Source: Paramarasmius palmivorus
Taxonomy: Eukaryota; Basidiomycota; Agaricomycetes; Agaricales; Marasmiaceae
Assembly (NCBI GenBank): GCA_037176845.1
Contig: JAYKXP010000025.1
Coordinates: 558,001-622,000, forward strand
Reading direction: 5' to 3'
Length of the DNA stretch: 64,000 bases
Each line of letters opens with the position of its first letter. Position 1 is the first letter of the stretch. The position numbers and the translations under genes were made by a program. This document shows, in pieces, positions 1 through 13,112 of the stretch. The notes under the pieces were generated by a model that ran no database searches, was not told the origin of the DNA, and saw only the letters and a list, made by a program, of their open reading frames with translations.

Positions 1-416
1 GTCATAAAAATGCTATCGATGACATTGCAAGTTGTTGGCTCTCCAGACATGGTGGAGCAGTCAACGAGGGAACAGAAAACATAAATGATATACATGAGTA
101 AAGAACACTAAACAGACAGCGAATCAGATATATGGGAGACCATAAGACCGTAATACTTTGAACATAGACACAGTGAGAAGGACAGAGAGAGAGGGATTGA
201 GTAGAGACCGATTATGGTATGTGTAATACTAATGCGTGCAAAAACTGAGCAGGATGGTAATTGAGGTGACAGGGGGGCTTGATGGAATGGGATCTTGTAG
301 GCGCGAAAGCAGGATATAGACAGAAAAAATAGCATACATGTAAGAAAGGAGAAGAGAATAATTATCCAGAGCCATTCATTCCATTGCGACTAGTATTCCA
401 CCTTCAATCACGTCCT
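1..416. other. 3' flank of the kinase gene, no gene seen
   Basis: No supported gene. This holds the 3' untranslated side of the Kin4-like kinase. Open frames here are short, lack splice structure and resemble nothing I recognise. Confidence 0.6.
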
Positions 417-3400
417 CTATCGCTGAAATTCTGCGCGTCTGAGTGGGATATGAGCATTACATCAAAACAGATGCTTTGCGAGACTTACCGTTTTATGGTG
501 TCGTATAAGAACTTGTAACTTCTTAGATTTCCTTTCATCCGCCGAATATCCACACTGTATGTTCCTTCCAAACGATCCAACCTCGTGAGCTCTACAGAGA
601 ACTTGACCTCATCACCGACATCCTCAGACCATTCACCGTACAGTGGTTCCCGCCCGGTTGGTGATGTTGATCCATCTCCAGAATCGCTGTGAGCCATCGC
701 ACTATCGTCGTCCAAGGAGCCAGGTCCAGTCGAGACTTGAGAGGACTGTCTACGCATGAGCAGCCGAAGCATGCTCCCAGACCCAGAGAATGAACCATGA
801 GAAACAGGCACAGGCAGACCTCGTTTATCTACCCCATTCGAGGCTGCACTGCCGACCATCGTCACGGCTGCATATGGTCCTCCACCAATACCGCTCACGT
901 TTTCGCCACTGTTGGCAGGAGCCTTCTTGCGCTTCACCCTAACACATCTTAACTTGTAGTCACTCTCGGCTTGAACGTCTACGCCCATTCCATCGAGCAC
1001 CTCCTTGATGTGCTTTATAACTTCAGGCGGAGGACGAGTGGTTGTGGTCTCGGGATCTACAGCACCATGGTGAATCCTCAATACCGAGCCTTGACTCCTG
1101 GAACTGCCATTGCCTCGCCTCGCTGTGCTCGTCCTGCTTGATCTGTCCTTAGAGGCAGACCGTCCAGTCGACGACACCCCAGTGAAACTGTCACGGAATC
1201 GTCCGATAAGAGAAGGTGTGGCGGTAGCATGCATCGAGGTTGATGCATCTGTGTTTGAAGACGGCGTTCGCTGAGCATGATGAGGCGTGGCAGGCAACGT
1301 CTTGTATCCCTCAGGCACGACACCTGCCTGATTGACGGTACTACTTGACTCGGTCTTCCTCTTTGCCTGCCAGTGCTTCTCTCGTTCCGATCCATAATCA
1401 TCAGAAGGATATGCAGATGCCGGTTGCTCGTTGTGACCAGTCACACTGACCGAGTCTCTCGCCTTGCTCTTGTTCCTGAACCATTGCATGACCTTTATGG
1501 CCTTGTTTGTCGAAGCCTGAAGACCTGCACGATTAGCACCAGGTGGCAATGTGCCATCTTCTCCTGGTCCATCATGGCCTGCAGCTTCATCAGGAATAGC
1601 ACGGGTACTCCTGCCTCGTCCTCGTCTCTCTTCCTCTACGACTGCACTGTCAGGAGGCACAGCAGAAACAGGTGTCTTTCCACCATCCATGTCCCTATCC
1701 TTCCTCGACCTCCCAGCAACACCCTTGATGGACCCAACGACAACTTGAAGCGTTGCACGACGGCCCTTCTTGGCCGAAGCAGCAGTATCGTACGCGCTCT
1801 CCGTACCAGATTCCTTGTCAGGGGAGAGCAAAGAACCCGACGGTGTCCTGGATGCAATAGACGCAGCTCCTGTGCCTACACTTGGTGCATTCAAAGACGC
1901 GGCAGCGTTGGTATCTTCTGTACTTGCACTGCCTCCAGTTACAATTCTCATGAGGCGATCAACGGACATACCCTTCTTATGTTTGCTTGTACCGCTACCG
2001 ATACTTCCACCACTTCTCTGAGTACCACGTGGAGTTCCATCTGCAACTTCAGCATCGGTGCCTTCGGAGGAGGCGAATTGTATTGGTGTATCAGGAGGAC
2101 TGGCGAGCGTGATGCTCGGAGGATCCTGTTTCGGGGTCGAGACTGGAGGCGGCACACTTGATTTCCTTGGGGTTGTAGTCGATGGCGTCGTTCTCTGGGA
2201 GCGTGGAGTCTGAGGAACAGAACCATTAGACACGAGGCCAGGTGTAGACGGCAAAGGTTTATGAGAGCTAGACTCGGATTCTCTACGACGCTCTGTTCTG
2301 GACGGTGTAGATTGTTCTGCCTTTCGTCTCTCCCTCTCGCGTTCCCTTTCCTCGCGTTCTCTCTCCCTTTCTTCTCTTTCACGCTCCTTCTCCCTCTCCA
2401 TCCTCTCCTTCTCCTTGGCCCTCTCTCGCTCTTCACGCTCCCTCTCGCGTTGCTGACGTTTACGTTCCTCGTCTTCCTGGCGCTCCCTTTCTCGTTGCTC
2501 GCGTTCGCGATCACGCTCACGCTCAGCACGATCTCTCTTCGAAGGCCTTGAGTCATACTCGACCTGCACAGTATGCGGCCTCTCCGACGCCTTCTTCTCT
2601 GCAGCAGCGGCGGCAGAAGACGACGAACCCACGCCCAACCCAGCAGGAGCGGCGAACGGATCATCTGCATTCATATCATCCGAAATGTACCTGTCCTTGT
2701 CCCTGCTACTCTTCCCTGCCGAGGTCTCATACAATGCCGTCGGCTGTACACTCTGGCTTCGAACGGCAGCAGGCATCGACCCATTCGCGGCTGCATAAGG
2801 GTCTTGATGCGACTGACTCCTGCTGACAATGGGAAGTGACGTGTTGGGGTTAAGGGTTTGGGTGTTGTTGGTGGCGGCTGCAGCCTTCATCTGTCGTTGA
2901 TAGGCCAGTCTCTTCTGGTGGTGTTGTTCCATGGCCAGGTTCTCTAGGTCTTCGACGGTTTTTCCGAATGCAGTGGGTTTGCCTGATCGGCGAACGTCTT
3001 CGTTCGGTGGTGTATCGTAGGCTGCCAGCCATGGATGCTTCATCACCAGATCGAGCGTGGCTCGTCGGCTGGGATCGGGTACTAGCATGATAGAGAGCAG
3101 GTCTCTGGCGGATTCCGAGATGTAGTCTGGGAAGGATAAGGGAGTGTTGACGATGTATTTGTACAACAGGTTGATATTATCGCCATCCGGATTGGCTGGA
3201 TCATCGTCAAAGGGCAAATAACCAGCGAGCATTGCGTATAGAATAACACCACAACTCCAGATGTCAACAGCACTTCCAACATAGAGGCCCTCGCTGATGA
3301 CGAGTTCTGGAGCGGCGTAACACGGAGAGCCGCAAGACGTCTGCATAAGGTCATCTGCACGATGTTCGAAGCGGTTTGCGAAACCGAAATCGGTAATGAT

Positions 3401-4172
3401 GACATTTCGGTGCCTGTCGAGGAGAAGATTTTCTAGTTTGAGGTCGCGGTGTACAATCTTTTTCTGGTGGATATACCAGACGCCAGAGATGAGTTGGGAG
3501 AAGAGTTTGGCGGCATCCCGCTCGCGGAGGTATCGATGTGCAAGAATGTGGTCAAAGAGCTCTCCACCAGAGGCGTATTCGATGATGATTCCTATGTATT
3601 TGTCTGTTTCGATCACGTCGTAGAGACGGACGATATTGGGGTGTTTGAGCGTCTAGAAGAGGACAATAATCTTGCAAATTAGAAAAGAACTAATGAGATG
3701 GTAGGTTTTTACTGCTTACCCGTAAAACCTCGATCTCTCGTTCAACCTTGGACATTCGGACAGCGGTGTCGACATTGCCACGTCTGATGAGTTTGACCGC
3801 AACTTCTTCGCCCCATTGACAATGCAAGCCCAGCTTGACCTTTCCAAACTCTCCTTCGCCGAGTGTTTGTAATAAAAGATAGGGACCGAATTTTGGGATA
3901 GTCCTACGTGGATGCGCTGAGGCGTATGCTATGGCAGCAGGGTGATTGTAGACATCTGTATAAGGTGGATTTCCGTCTTCCTGAGCTCTACTGGAATGAT
4001 GTTCACGACTGTGCTGCTGAGGCGAGACGACTTGATGTGAAGCCCTTTGCTTTCTGGATGACGAAGCTGACGGCGGCGATGTAGCTGAAGAATTGACGTT
4101 TACAGAGGCAGGCCTATTGGGAGACCTTGAGGAGGACGCCGGGGGGATTTGGAGTGAGGCATTGGTAGCCAT
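417..4172 (-). CDS. KIN4: Kin4-type serine/threonine protein kinase with KA1 tail
   Basis: Three exons (4172-3720, 3652-489, 438-417) give 1212 aa. The kinase domain spans about residues 95-360: glycine loop GEGEFGKVK, lysine in EVAVKLI, catalytic loop HRDLKLEN, DFG, and activation segment SCGSPCYAAPE. The stretch PANPDGDNINLLYKYIVNTP is a hallmark of the yeast Kin4/Frk1 and fission yeast Ppk1 branch of CAMK kinases. A long disordered middle follows, with an arginine/glutamate-rich probable coiled coil at about residues 520-600. The last ~100 residues look like a KA1 domain, a membrane or phospholipid binding module. Kin4 acts in the yeast spindle position checkpoint; that role here is inferred from family. 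The short last exon is needed because the large exon ends in a consensus GTAAGT donor whose TAA would otherwise be the stop. Orthology is likely; the KA1 call is less sure. Confidence 0.88.
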
Positions 4173-4189
4173 CGTCGTCGTCGTCGTCG
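4172..4189. repeat. Trinucleotide repeat next to the kinase start codon
   Basis: Six tandem TCG units lie on the plus strand (CGA on the coding strand) immediately before and touching the kinase ATG. It is a short microsatellite in the 5' untranslated region and could vary in length between strains. Confidence 0.85.
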
Positions 4190-4690
4190 GTGGTCAAGAA
4201 GAAAACTGTTCAGAATCAAAATTGGACCTTTCAAACCACGCTGCCACGTGCCTCACTTCTCTGACCATAACAACCAATTGCTACGTTTCAGCCGAGTTAC
4301 TGCATTAATAATTATTTATTTCATTAATTTCCTCTGTCACTGTCTCTCAGACTGTACATATATTTCTGTCTAGTAGCCCTGTGCCCAGAGCAGCACCGTA
4401 CAGGAAACCTGAATAGACATGTGCAGGTCCACATGCGAACTGCACGGCGGATCATCGATCAAAATAACTCTGCACCCGTGAAAGAAAAAGTTGTTGATGT
4501 CGAGAAAATCCTGGTGCCCTGCGGTGCCTGTGTCGGTTTCTCTCCGACATCGCTTGAACCACTAAAACGACAGTTAAAATTATCTTTCTTCACAGGCTGA
4601 AAAAGCTCACAGCTCACCTCGGAAATAACAGATGAATGCAGACGCAAGTTCATGAATGCAAACGCCCTTTTGATAGACGGTGTGATACCT
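4190..4690. other. Promoter-side intergenic stretch
   Basis: This lies upstream of the kinase gene, between it and the degenerate gene beginning near 4.7 kb. It has AT-rich patches near 4310-4330 and no convincing coding segment. Confidence 0.5.
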
Positions 4691-4699
4691 TCTGATGCC

Positions 4700-5950
4700 C
4701 CAGCAGCCGAGAGGCGGCCGAAAGTTCCACTTAGGAGCCAACCCTGCAGAATCTAGAGTACCACAACACTGTGTCGAGAATTCAGATCCACTTACCCCGT
4801 CTTCACACTGGATATCTCCGCCTCTCATGGCTCGTGTCCACAATTTCTTCCTGATCAATCTCAATCATTTCACCGCGGACCTACTTCCCTCGGAAGCAGT
4901 GCTTCTTATCACCGACAAACAATAGGACCTGGCGCACTGGTGAATCATCATATCGCCTTCGGGTATCGGAAATGAAGTCGACCAATGCAGAGGCAGTAAC
5001 AGATCCAACACCATTACTCTAAACAGATTCTCTGGCTTCAGTAACGCCGCCGCTCATCTCAGTTAAAAAGTATGTCACGTACTCAGGTAAAGTAAAGGTG
5101 ACAAGTCCTTCGAGTCCTTCCAAAGATACACCTACATCCCGGACCTTGATGTAAGTCCAAGTGAATCAACAACATCATCAAAAGCCGGTATCAGTACTTA
5201 CGACTGTATGAGCATCAACAAAGTACTCCCACCTGTCCAATATGTAACCATCGTGTTGCACGGAACAGACCATAGCCATTACACTCGGACTCGGACTGAT
5301 TTTTCTATCAGCACTGAACAGGGTCACCATTCGGGATTGAAGCAGTGATACCCACTCTGCTTCTGATTGTTCAGTACGAGAGGCTGCAAAAAAAGACATG
5401 AACAGTGATTTGACCCTTGGGAAAAACATACCATATTCATATATCTTCCCGCGGCATCACTAGGAACACAAGCGCCCTAAAATCACAAGTCCGTCTTTCT
5501 TGAGAAGACCTATAGACGAGAATAGAAGAACACAAACGGCGAGGTCAGCGGAAGGATACGCACCCTAACCCCCAGAAAATACGACCGCCTGCCTGTTCGC
5601 TGGTTGTTGTAAGTATATGGGGACATCCTTCCGGTGCGGTAACACGGCGTTTCTTGCAAAAGAAGCTTTATTAAAATCGGAGGCTTTGACGGTGTATTCG
5701 ACGATGAGTGTAGAAGGTGTCTTGGTGTCATCAATTCAGAACCGTGCCGTGTGTTGCGGCTCCAGAGAGATTCAGAAACGTACCTCGGCAACCTGCAGTA
5801 ACAGCGGCAGCGTAAGATTGACCCTGCAGGTTGTTTCATCGCGCCGGTGTACACCGTGACAGCCCATTGTTCAAGATTGATGGTCCTTGGACATCTTTGG
5901 CATCCATCAAGCACTTCTTGTAGGTGAGATACAGTGTTGTGATGGGATGC
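4700..5950 (-). pseudogene. Unrecognised multi-exon gene or relic, copy 1 of a diverged pair
   Basis: Exon-like segments on the minus strand have good codon continuity: one reading IVEYTVKAS near 5710-5670, one reading LKKDGLVILGRL near 5510-5460, one ending WEYFVDAHTV at a GTAAGT donor near 5210, one reading LEGLVTFTLPEYV near 5120-5080, and one with ALVDFISDTRRR and VLLFVGDKK near 4985-4900. The same segments recur in the same order at 11.8-13.1 kb with base and indel differences. Stops between segments prevent one clean assembly by eye, so it may be a decaying gene or an intron-rich gene. I do not recognise the family. The shared protein-level motifs argue that both copies descend from a real gene. 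Confidence 0.45.
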
Positions 5951-5959
5951 GTATACTTG

Positions 5960-6667
5960 AGGCCAGCCTGGGTAACAAGATGAAGAGTTGAGATCCTAGC
6001 AGTCTGGGGCAGGTATCGTTACAATAAGTTCACTTGTGAAAGATACGATCTCTTGATAACACACCTTAACCTACTTCAAAATTAAACCAATATTCATGGT
6101 CACCGCATTATGAAGACTCGAGGAAGTTCAAGGCGCTGACGATTGAAATTGCGTAGCGTGTGCATAGTACATGGACTGATAGTAATATCGAAGGTGCTCT
6201 TTCTTGGTTTACTGCAATTCTTCTTGAAGTCTAGCGACGTCTTTGAGCTTTCAAGCATCGAAAAACAGTGAACTAGGCGTGACATACCAAAGATCTGATT
6301 CGTTCCTGTGCAACTGAATCAAAGCTTTACCTCTCCACATCATACTCCGGCCTCACACTGGCTCGTCGCAAGCTTTGCTATGGGTTCCCGAACAAGAATG
6401 GTGTATGTGCACAGTGCACTGCAAGGCCGTGACCAGTTCCCACGGATATTACCGTGGCTAGCATGGTTTACTCCAGGTCTTCGCGAATGGCATTCTCTAG
6501 TCATCGTTTCCCAAAATACGACAATTGAATAATCATTGATATTACAGCAGAGCTTCATTTTTTCTTGTACAAGTATGCAGTCTATGTGTCAGTATGAAAG
6601 TGTACAGCAAGCATTCAGCAATCTTCAGTCCATTTTACCCTCATCCTCCAAATCCGATCCATTTTTT
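5960..6667. other. Intergenic stretch downstream of enolase
   Basis: No convincing gene. It contains the enolase 3' untranslated side near 6600-6667. Small open frames on both strands show no family signal. Confidence 0.5.
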
Positions 6668-8338
<1,671 letters not shown>

Positions 8339-8407
8339 GGTGAAGGTGGTGGTTGAAAGGAAAGAGAGGTTGTTATCGATTCTGCGGTGACACTTGCGTA
8401 ACGCCGC

Positions 8408-8419
8408 CTATTTATTGGC
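8408..8419 (-). promoter_or_regulatory. CCAAT and TATA-like element upstream of enolase
   Basis: On the coding strand a CCAAT pentamer (8418-8414) overlaps an AATAAATA stretch, about 75 bases before the ATG. This fits a core promoter for a highly expressed glycolytic gene. The assignment is by position and sequence only. Confidence 0.45.
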
Positions 8420-8649
8420 AACCTTCCCACGATGCTACCTCGAAAATTTTTTGACTCGGGTTCTCCAGTGGCGCTCTAGTCTCTTTCAGGAAACATTGAT
8501 TCCTTAAACCCGATGCTTGCGGTTGCAGCCATGACTGAACGTACTGGATTCCACTGGTATGTACTCAACTTAGGTCATACTTTGAGGATAATACGTGCGC
8601 CCAAGTACGCGTGCACACCGAACTTTCTTGTATTAATCGAGTAGTGACT

Positions 8650-9235
8650 ACTATCATTATGGCCTTGCGGTTTTCCGTTTCCGGCCTTCAGCACCTTTTT
8701 CCCGGTTGTTCTCGTCAACGCCATCTTGGCATGATCTTTGCTCTTGACGTTGGCATTGGTACAGATGTTGGTTACCTCTGAGCGCTGCATAGTGTACACT
8801 GTATACTGTATGTATGAGCAAAGGCTGGCAACGAACCCCAGCGTCCGTTACCTTGTTGGCGTCCATACGGGGTGCTTTACTCGGTGCTGCATCTTCATCA
8901 TCCAATGGGTCTGCGTCTGCGTAGCATTGTTAGCGTCGGAGAAATAACCTTGTCCACGGAAAACTCGATATCTCACCTTGATCCTTGACTGATCCGTTGC
9001 CACTCTCTCGAACACCTATATATCTTCTCAAACATTGTTCCTTGTTGACTTCTCTCGGCGACTTCCGCGTCCTCATCGCCTACATCTCCAAGTTCAACGC
9101 CTGACTCTTCCTCTTCTAAATCTCTGATATTCTCAGGAAGGGTGTCATCGCTGAGTACGGTCCTCAGAATCAGGTAGCAGTACGTTGTATGTACGTGCGT
9201 GAAAGGCAGAGCGGTTTGACCTGGGTTTGACTCGT
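8650..9235 (-). CDS. Possible small acidic hypothetical protein, structure unresolved
   Basis: Two linked exon-like segments are visible on the minus strand. The first, about 9235-8985, runs through an acidic stretch (LPENIRDLEEEESGVELGD) and a second frame reading NKEQCLRRYIGVRESG to a GTGAGA donor. The next begins after an AG near 8921 with PLDDEDAAPSKAPRMDANK, followed by a GTAACG donor and a basic segment VKSKDHAKMALTRTTGKK near 8730-8680. A frame change near 9060 is unexplained, so it could be an intron, a sequence error or decay. I do not recognise the family. Confidence 0.3.
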
Positions 9236-9376
9236 TCTATGAGTGTAGTTACTCGGAAGGAGTTGAGAGCGCTTCCACGCAGAGTACATCCTTTGAGACT
9301 ATTGGGAGTCATGGGCGGATGTGGGTGCGGTTTCAGGGCAGTCAATAAGGTATATCCGGCATGTTAACATAATGCA

Positions 9377-9655
9377 TTGCCAGCCCTGAAGCCTGAAGTA
9401 CCGAGACCATCAGCACCCAGTTTACGAGGCAATGATTTCAAACTCACCTTGTCTCTCCAGGTACTGGCTCTCAAGGGTAACGGTAACGGTGCTCTTCCCA
9501 AAGATAGGGTATCCAAGCCCAATTGGCAACTGCCAGCGAGACAGCTGGGAGACCCTTTACCGAAAGAACAGTTTGATGATACGTGGGGTATCGCAGCGTT
9601 GAATATCGGATATAGGATAAGCATCGAGCCTAGGCCATCGAGATTCGAAGATTAG
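9377..9655 (+). CDS. Short unassigned open frame, possibly an exon
   Basis: This is an open frame of 92 codons with a plausible protein-like composition (for example LPKEQFDDTWGIAALNIGYR) but no recognised domain. It may be one exon of a damaged gene. Neighbouring frames do not extend it. Confidence 0.25.
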   Translation: MPALKPEVPRPSAPSLRGNDFKLTLSLQVLALKGNGNGALPKDRVSKPNWQLPARQLGDPLPKEQFDDTWGIAALNIGYRISIEPRPSRFED

Positions 9656-10819
9656 ATTATGGATTTAGACGAGAAATGCCCAGGTTTGGTACTCAGTCAC
9701 GCTCAGTGAAAACGAGGTCGAGTTGCTTGTGAGTCTTCTGAGCGTGCCTGTCGAATCTCGAGCATCCTGTACATGAAAGAAAGCACATCTATGTGGGCAG
9801 GTTGCCTGAACGACGATGGGGGCAATTTCAATCGACTCCTAGCGTGTTTTCGTTGGGCCTTCAAGCTTCAGCTCCCGATGGTCCGCCGAAAGTGCAAACG
9901 ACAGTGAGCGTATCTCATTCCGTTGGGAAAAAAGTTCAGTTCACTTTGCTAGCGCGGCATGATCCAATCTAATGCCGTTTGTGAATTAACTCGTACGTTT
10001 CCTAGCACCAGAGAAGGTCAGTCCTGAACTCGATAGATGTCATATTAAACCACGCACCAAATCGTTTCCAAACATCTGCACCCTTCGTCTTCACCATTCT
10101 GAAACACAGCAGCCTCGTGTAATCTTCGCGAGCCTGTCCCGTACTGGCCTGCCGCCGGTGAGCATCCCAAGGCGAGCGACTTGCTTCGCATTGCGTTCAA
10201 GATTTTTCCTTTGGCTTCTTTGATAGATACGCTCCGAGACGCGGTTGACGAGCAATTTGAAGAAGAGCCATGGTCAGCCAACTTGAGGGTACTGGTACCA
10301 TGGTTGCACGTTGGTGGTGGAAAACTAGAGAAATTCCTTTACGTACTTGACCGCCGGAAGAAGCGAACCTAGCATACTTAAGCTTACAAGCTCTTAGACG
10401 ACAGAAGCTACCGATGATTGTACACTATCCTTCATTTCACGTCCTCAGTAGCACCTGGCAGCAGCTCTGGATTCCCATCAAGGACGATCGATCTCCGAGT
10501 CAAGCCATTGCCCACTTTAAGTGAAGTCAGTTTACTGAACATCATTCTACATAACAAAGCACCGTTACACACCGTCGATCCCATACAAGTTGAACATATC
10601 GTCCCAAGGCCCAGGTGGTCAGGCCGGAAACGCTGTTTTCTACCTCCCAAAATTCCTTCTTCGACAAATGGTATGATCTCTCTCGACTGTCATCTGGAAG
10701 GCGATGGCACAGAGATAGCACAAAGGATTCCAGGAATCGAACGTCGGATTGTTGGATTCACTGAGATTGTAATAGCAGGATGATGTCTGATGATGTCCTT
10801 ATTTCCGCCGCCGTATTTT

Positions 10820-11350
10820 AGCCGAGTAGTGCGAGAGACGCACTCCCAAAAAAATTATTTTGATTCGATATTCGAGTTCTCTACCCTTGATCAACCTTTG
10901 GTAGCGACCCAGCGCACTTCGAAATTGCCTTCGTTTACGATCACTTCGTGTGCAAGGCTTTCAAAGACGATTCCACGAACAGTCCCAATGGTGCGTGACA
11001 GTGCAACACGAATGACCGAAACAATTCCTTGCGGGGCAGTGGGACAAATGTGTGGGCAAGGATGGTGTGAACCATTATATCCGATTCGGTAGGGCCAGGC
11101 ATGTCATCTATAGATTTGAATTCGGTTTGAGGGTCGGCGGCGATGATACCATGGGGAAGGCACAACGAAAATGCGAAAGGATTGCTGTAGAGGGTATCCG
11201 AATCCTCGTTAGCCAGTTTTGATAGTGTTTGGTAGGAATTCCTCTCCATCGGTCAAGACTGTGCGTATATTCCGACCCTATTTGATGATTTCGGCGCCGA
11301 CATCGGCACGAATGTTTGTAAGAGTCAAGGACTGCATTCATTAGGAAGTT
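10820..11350 (-). pseudogene. Fragment resembling the C-terminal part of a Crinkler/RHS-like fungal protein
   Basis: On the minus strand a frame reads SIDDMPGPTESDIMVHTILA and FRSFVLHCHAP. After a shift of one base near position 10993 it continues as TVRGIVFESLAHEVIVNEG and FEVRWVATKG, ending at a stop. The pattern RG-x2-FE-x3-H-x3-x-GG/EG-F-x-VR is what I associate with the large basidiomycete Crinkler/RHS-like families. The match is by eye and modest. The frame change and missing N-terminal part suggest a relic. Confidence 0.35.
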
Positions 11351-11799
11351 GAGTAAAAAGGAAAACCTACATCATGTCGTAGAAGTCATTATTCGGCGGA
11401 AGATCTACACGGTCGCTCGATGGTCTCTACCTCCTCCTCCAGCTTTTCATAGCGGCTCAGATGAAACAGACTCTAGTCGTTTGACTTGGGCCTTTTCAGA
11501 GGACGGGCTGTCCAGTCCACCTGGAGAACAAATCATGCATATCGCCTTGCGAGGTGTTTTGCGTGTGATGGGGTTCAACACCATCTGATGTGTACATGAC
11601 ATGGCAAGGAAGTCGAAAGCTTGAAACTTGAGAAGCGGCTTAGTTGGGAGAGGACTTGCCTTGGCTACAAGACTCGAGTCGAAGTGCGGGAAAATCAGAG
11701 TTAAAAAGCCTTCCGGACACCCCCAGCTATGCACAAAGTACATAGAAGCCATTTCTCATAAGCCGTCAAGCCATCCTTTGCAGAATATCCTGTGCCACA

Positions 11800-13060
11800 T
11801 CCGCTAGCACCCACTAGATTCCCGATCAATTGCATCATTTCTCCATGGACCTCGACGCTGTTTCTTATCGCCGATGAACAATAAGACTTAACGAGTCGTC
11901 CAGGCAAATGAGCAAATGACGGAAATGAAGTCGACCTAGACAGATGTAACAGCACCGTTCCCCAAAGGGACTCTTCTTCCATAACGCCGTTGCTCACCTT
12001 TTTCGTATCAACAGTCAAAAAGTCAGTTCTGACTCCGTCAACGAAATGTCACGTACTTACTTACCTCAAGTTCAGGTAAAGGTAAGAATAATACCTTCTT
12101 CTAAAGGGACGCCTGCATCCCCGGAACTTGATGTAAGTCCAAGTAAATCAATATCAGAAATCAGTATCAGTACGAACATCAATAAAGCACTCCCACCCAC
12201 CCATTTATGGTGCGTGTAACCTCTCCGACGATGCTTAACGCCTTGCAAAGCATCGTGTCGCACGGAACAAACCATAGCCATCAGACTCGGACTCGGGCTG
12301 ATTTCTAATCAGCAGGGACGGCATCTGGCGTATGTCGTATGTGATTGAAACAGTGACATTCACCCTGTGTTTGAATCTTTGGTGAACATTGTACGAGAGA
12401 CTGCGCCACGACCAAGGAAAGAAGAAGTGTGGAACACTATCCGACAGCACTTGGGAAAAATAGATCATGTTGATACACTCTTCCCGCGCTGGGCATCACT
12501 ACCACTATGATCCAAGATGAAGAGAAAGTGGAGCATCTTTGACTGGGCGCAGCAGTAGCGAAATTCTAGAGTCGGTGTTCTGTATTCATGCCATCTGTTA
12601 GGAACAAGGGACGGAAAGAGAACAGCAGAGGAACGTAATACAGTCCAGGCAAGCGTTCCGAAAAACGCATGCTGTAGAGTATGAGTGTTATAACGTCCGT
12701 CTTGAGAAGACCGCTCGCGGTGGATATAGACAAGATGAGAATGGAAGCAGTTGAGCGGCGAGGTCAACGGGTCTGGACAATAGATAGTATGGGGCCTATG
12801 AGGGCATATACTTCCGGAACGGTAACGCGGCGTTTCTTGCAAGAGAAGTTTTACTAGAATCGGCCCGAATGCAAAATGAAGCTTTGACGGTGTATTCAAC
12901 AATGACATATCATAGAAGACATCGGGATATCGTGTACTCCTACGGAACTAGATGGGATTCAGTATCGCGCGGTGCGGCGTGGTGTTATTATTATGGGAAC
13001 GTACCTCGGCAGATCACGAACCTCGTGTTGGCATAGACGCTCTTGTTCTGAAAATCTATT
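11800..13060 (-). pseudogene. Copy 2 of the diverged gene pair
   Basis: This resembles 4.7-5.95 kb segment by segment: the IVEYTVKAS block near 12910-12880, the SGLLKTD block near 12720-12700, a segment with MAMVCSVRHD near 12280, a segment ending AGVPLEEG near 12115, and VDFIS and VLLFIGDKK near 11930-11870. Premature stops interrupt several blocks (for example directly before VDFIS), and it differs from copy 1 by indels, so it is probably a pseudogene. The product family is not recognised. Confidence 0.45.
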
Positions 13061-13112
13061 GCGCGATCCCTCAACACCTCATCTCCAATCTCGAACAAAC
13101 ATGCGTACCTTC

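Noticed and set aside
1373..2161. Long plus-strand open frame of 262 codons opposite the kinase
   Set aside because: It is the antisense shadow of the kinase coding region, with unlikely composition and no domain.
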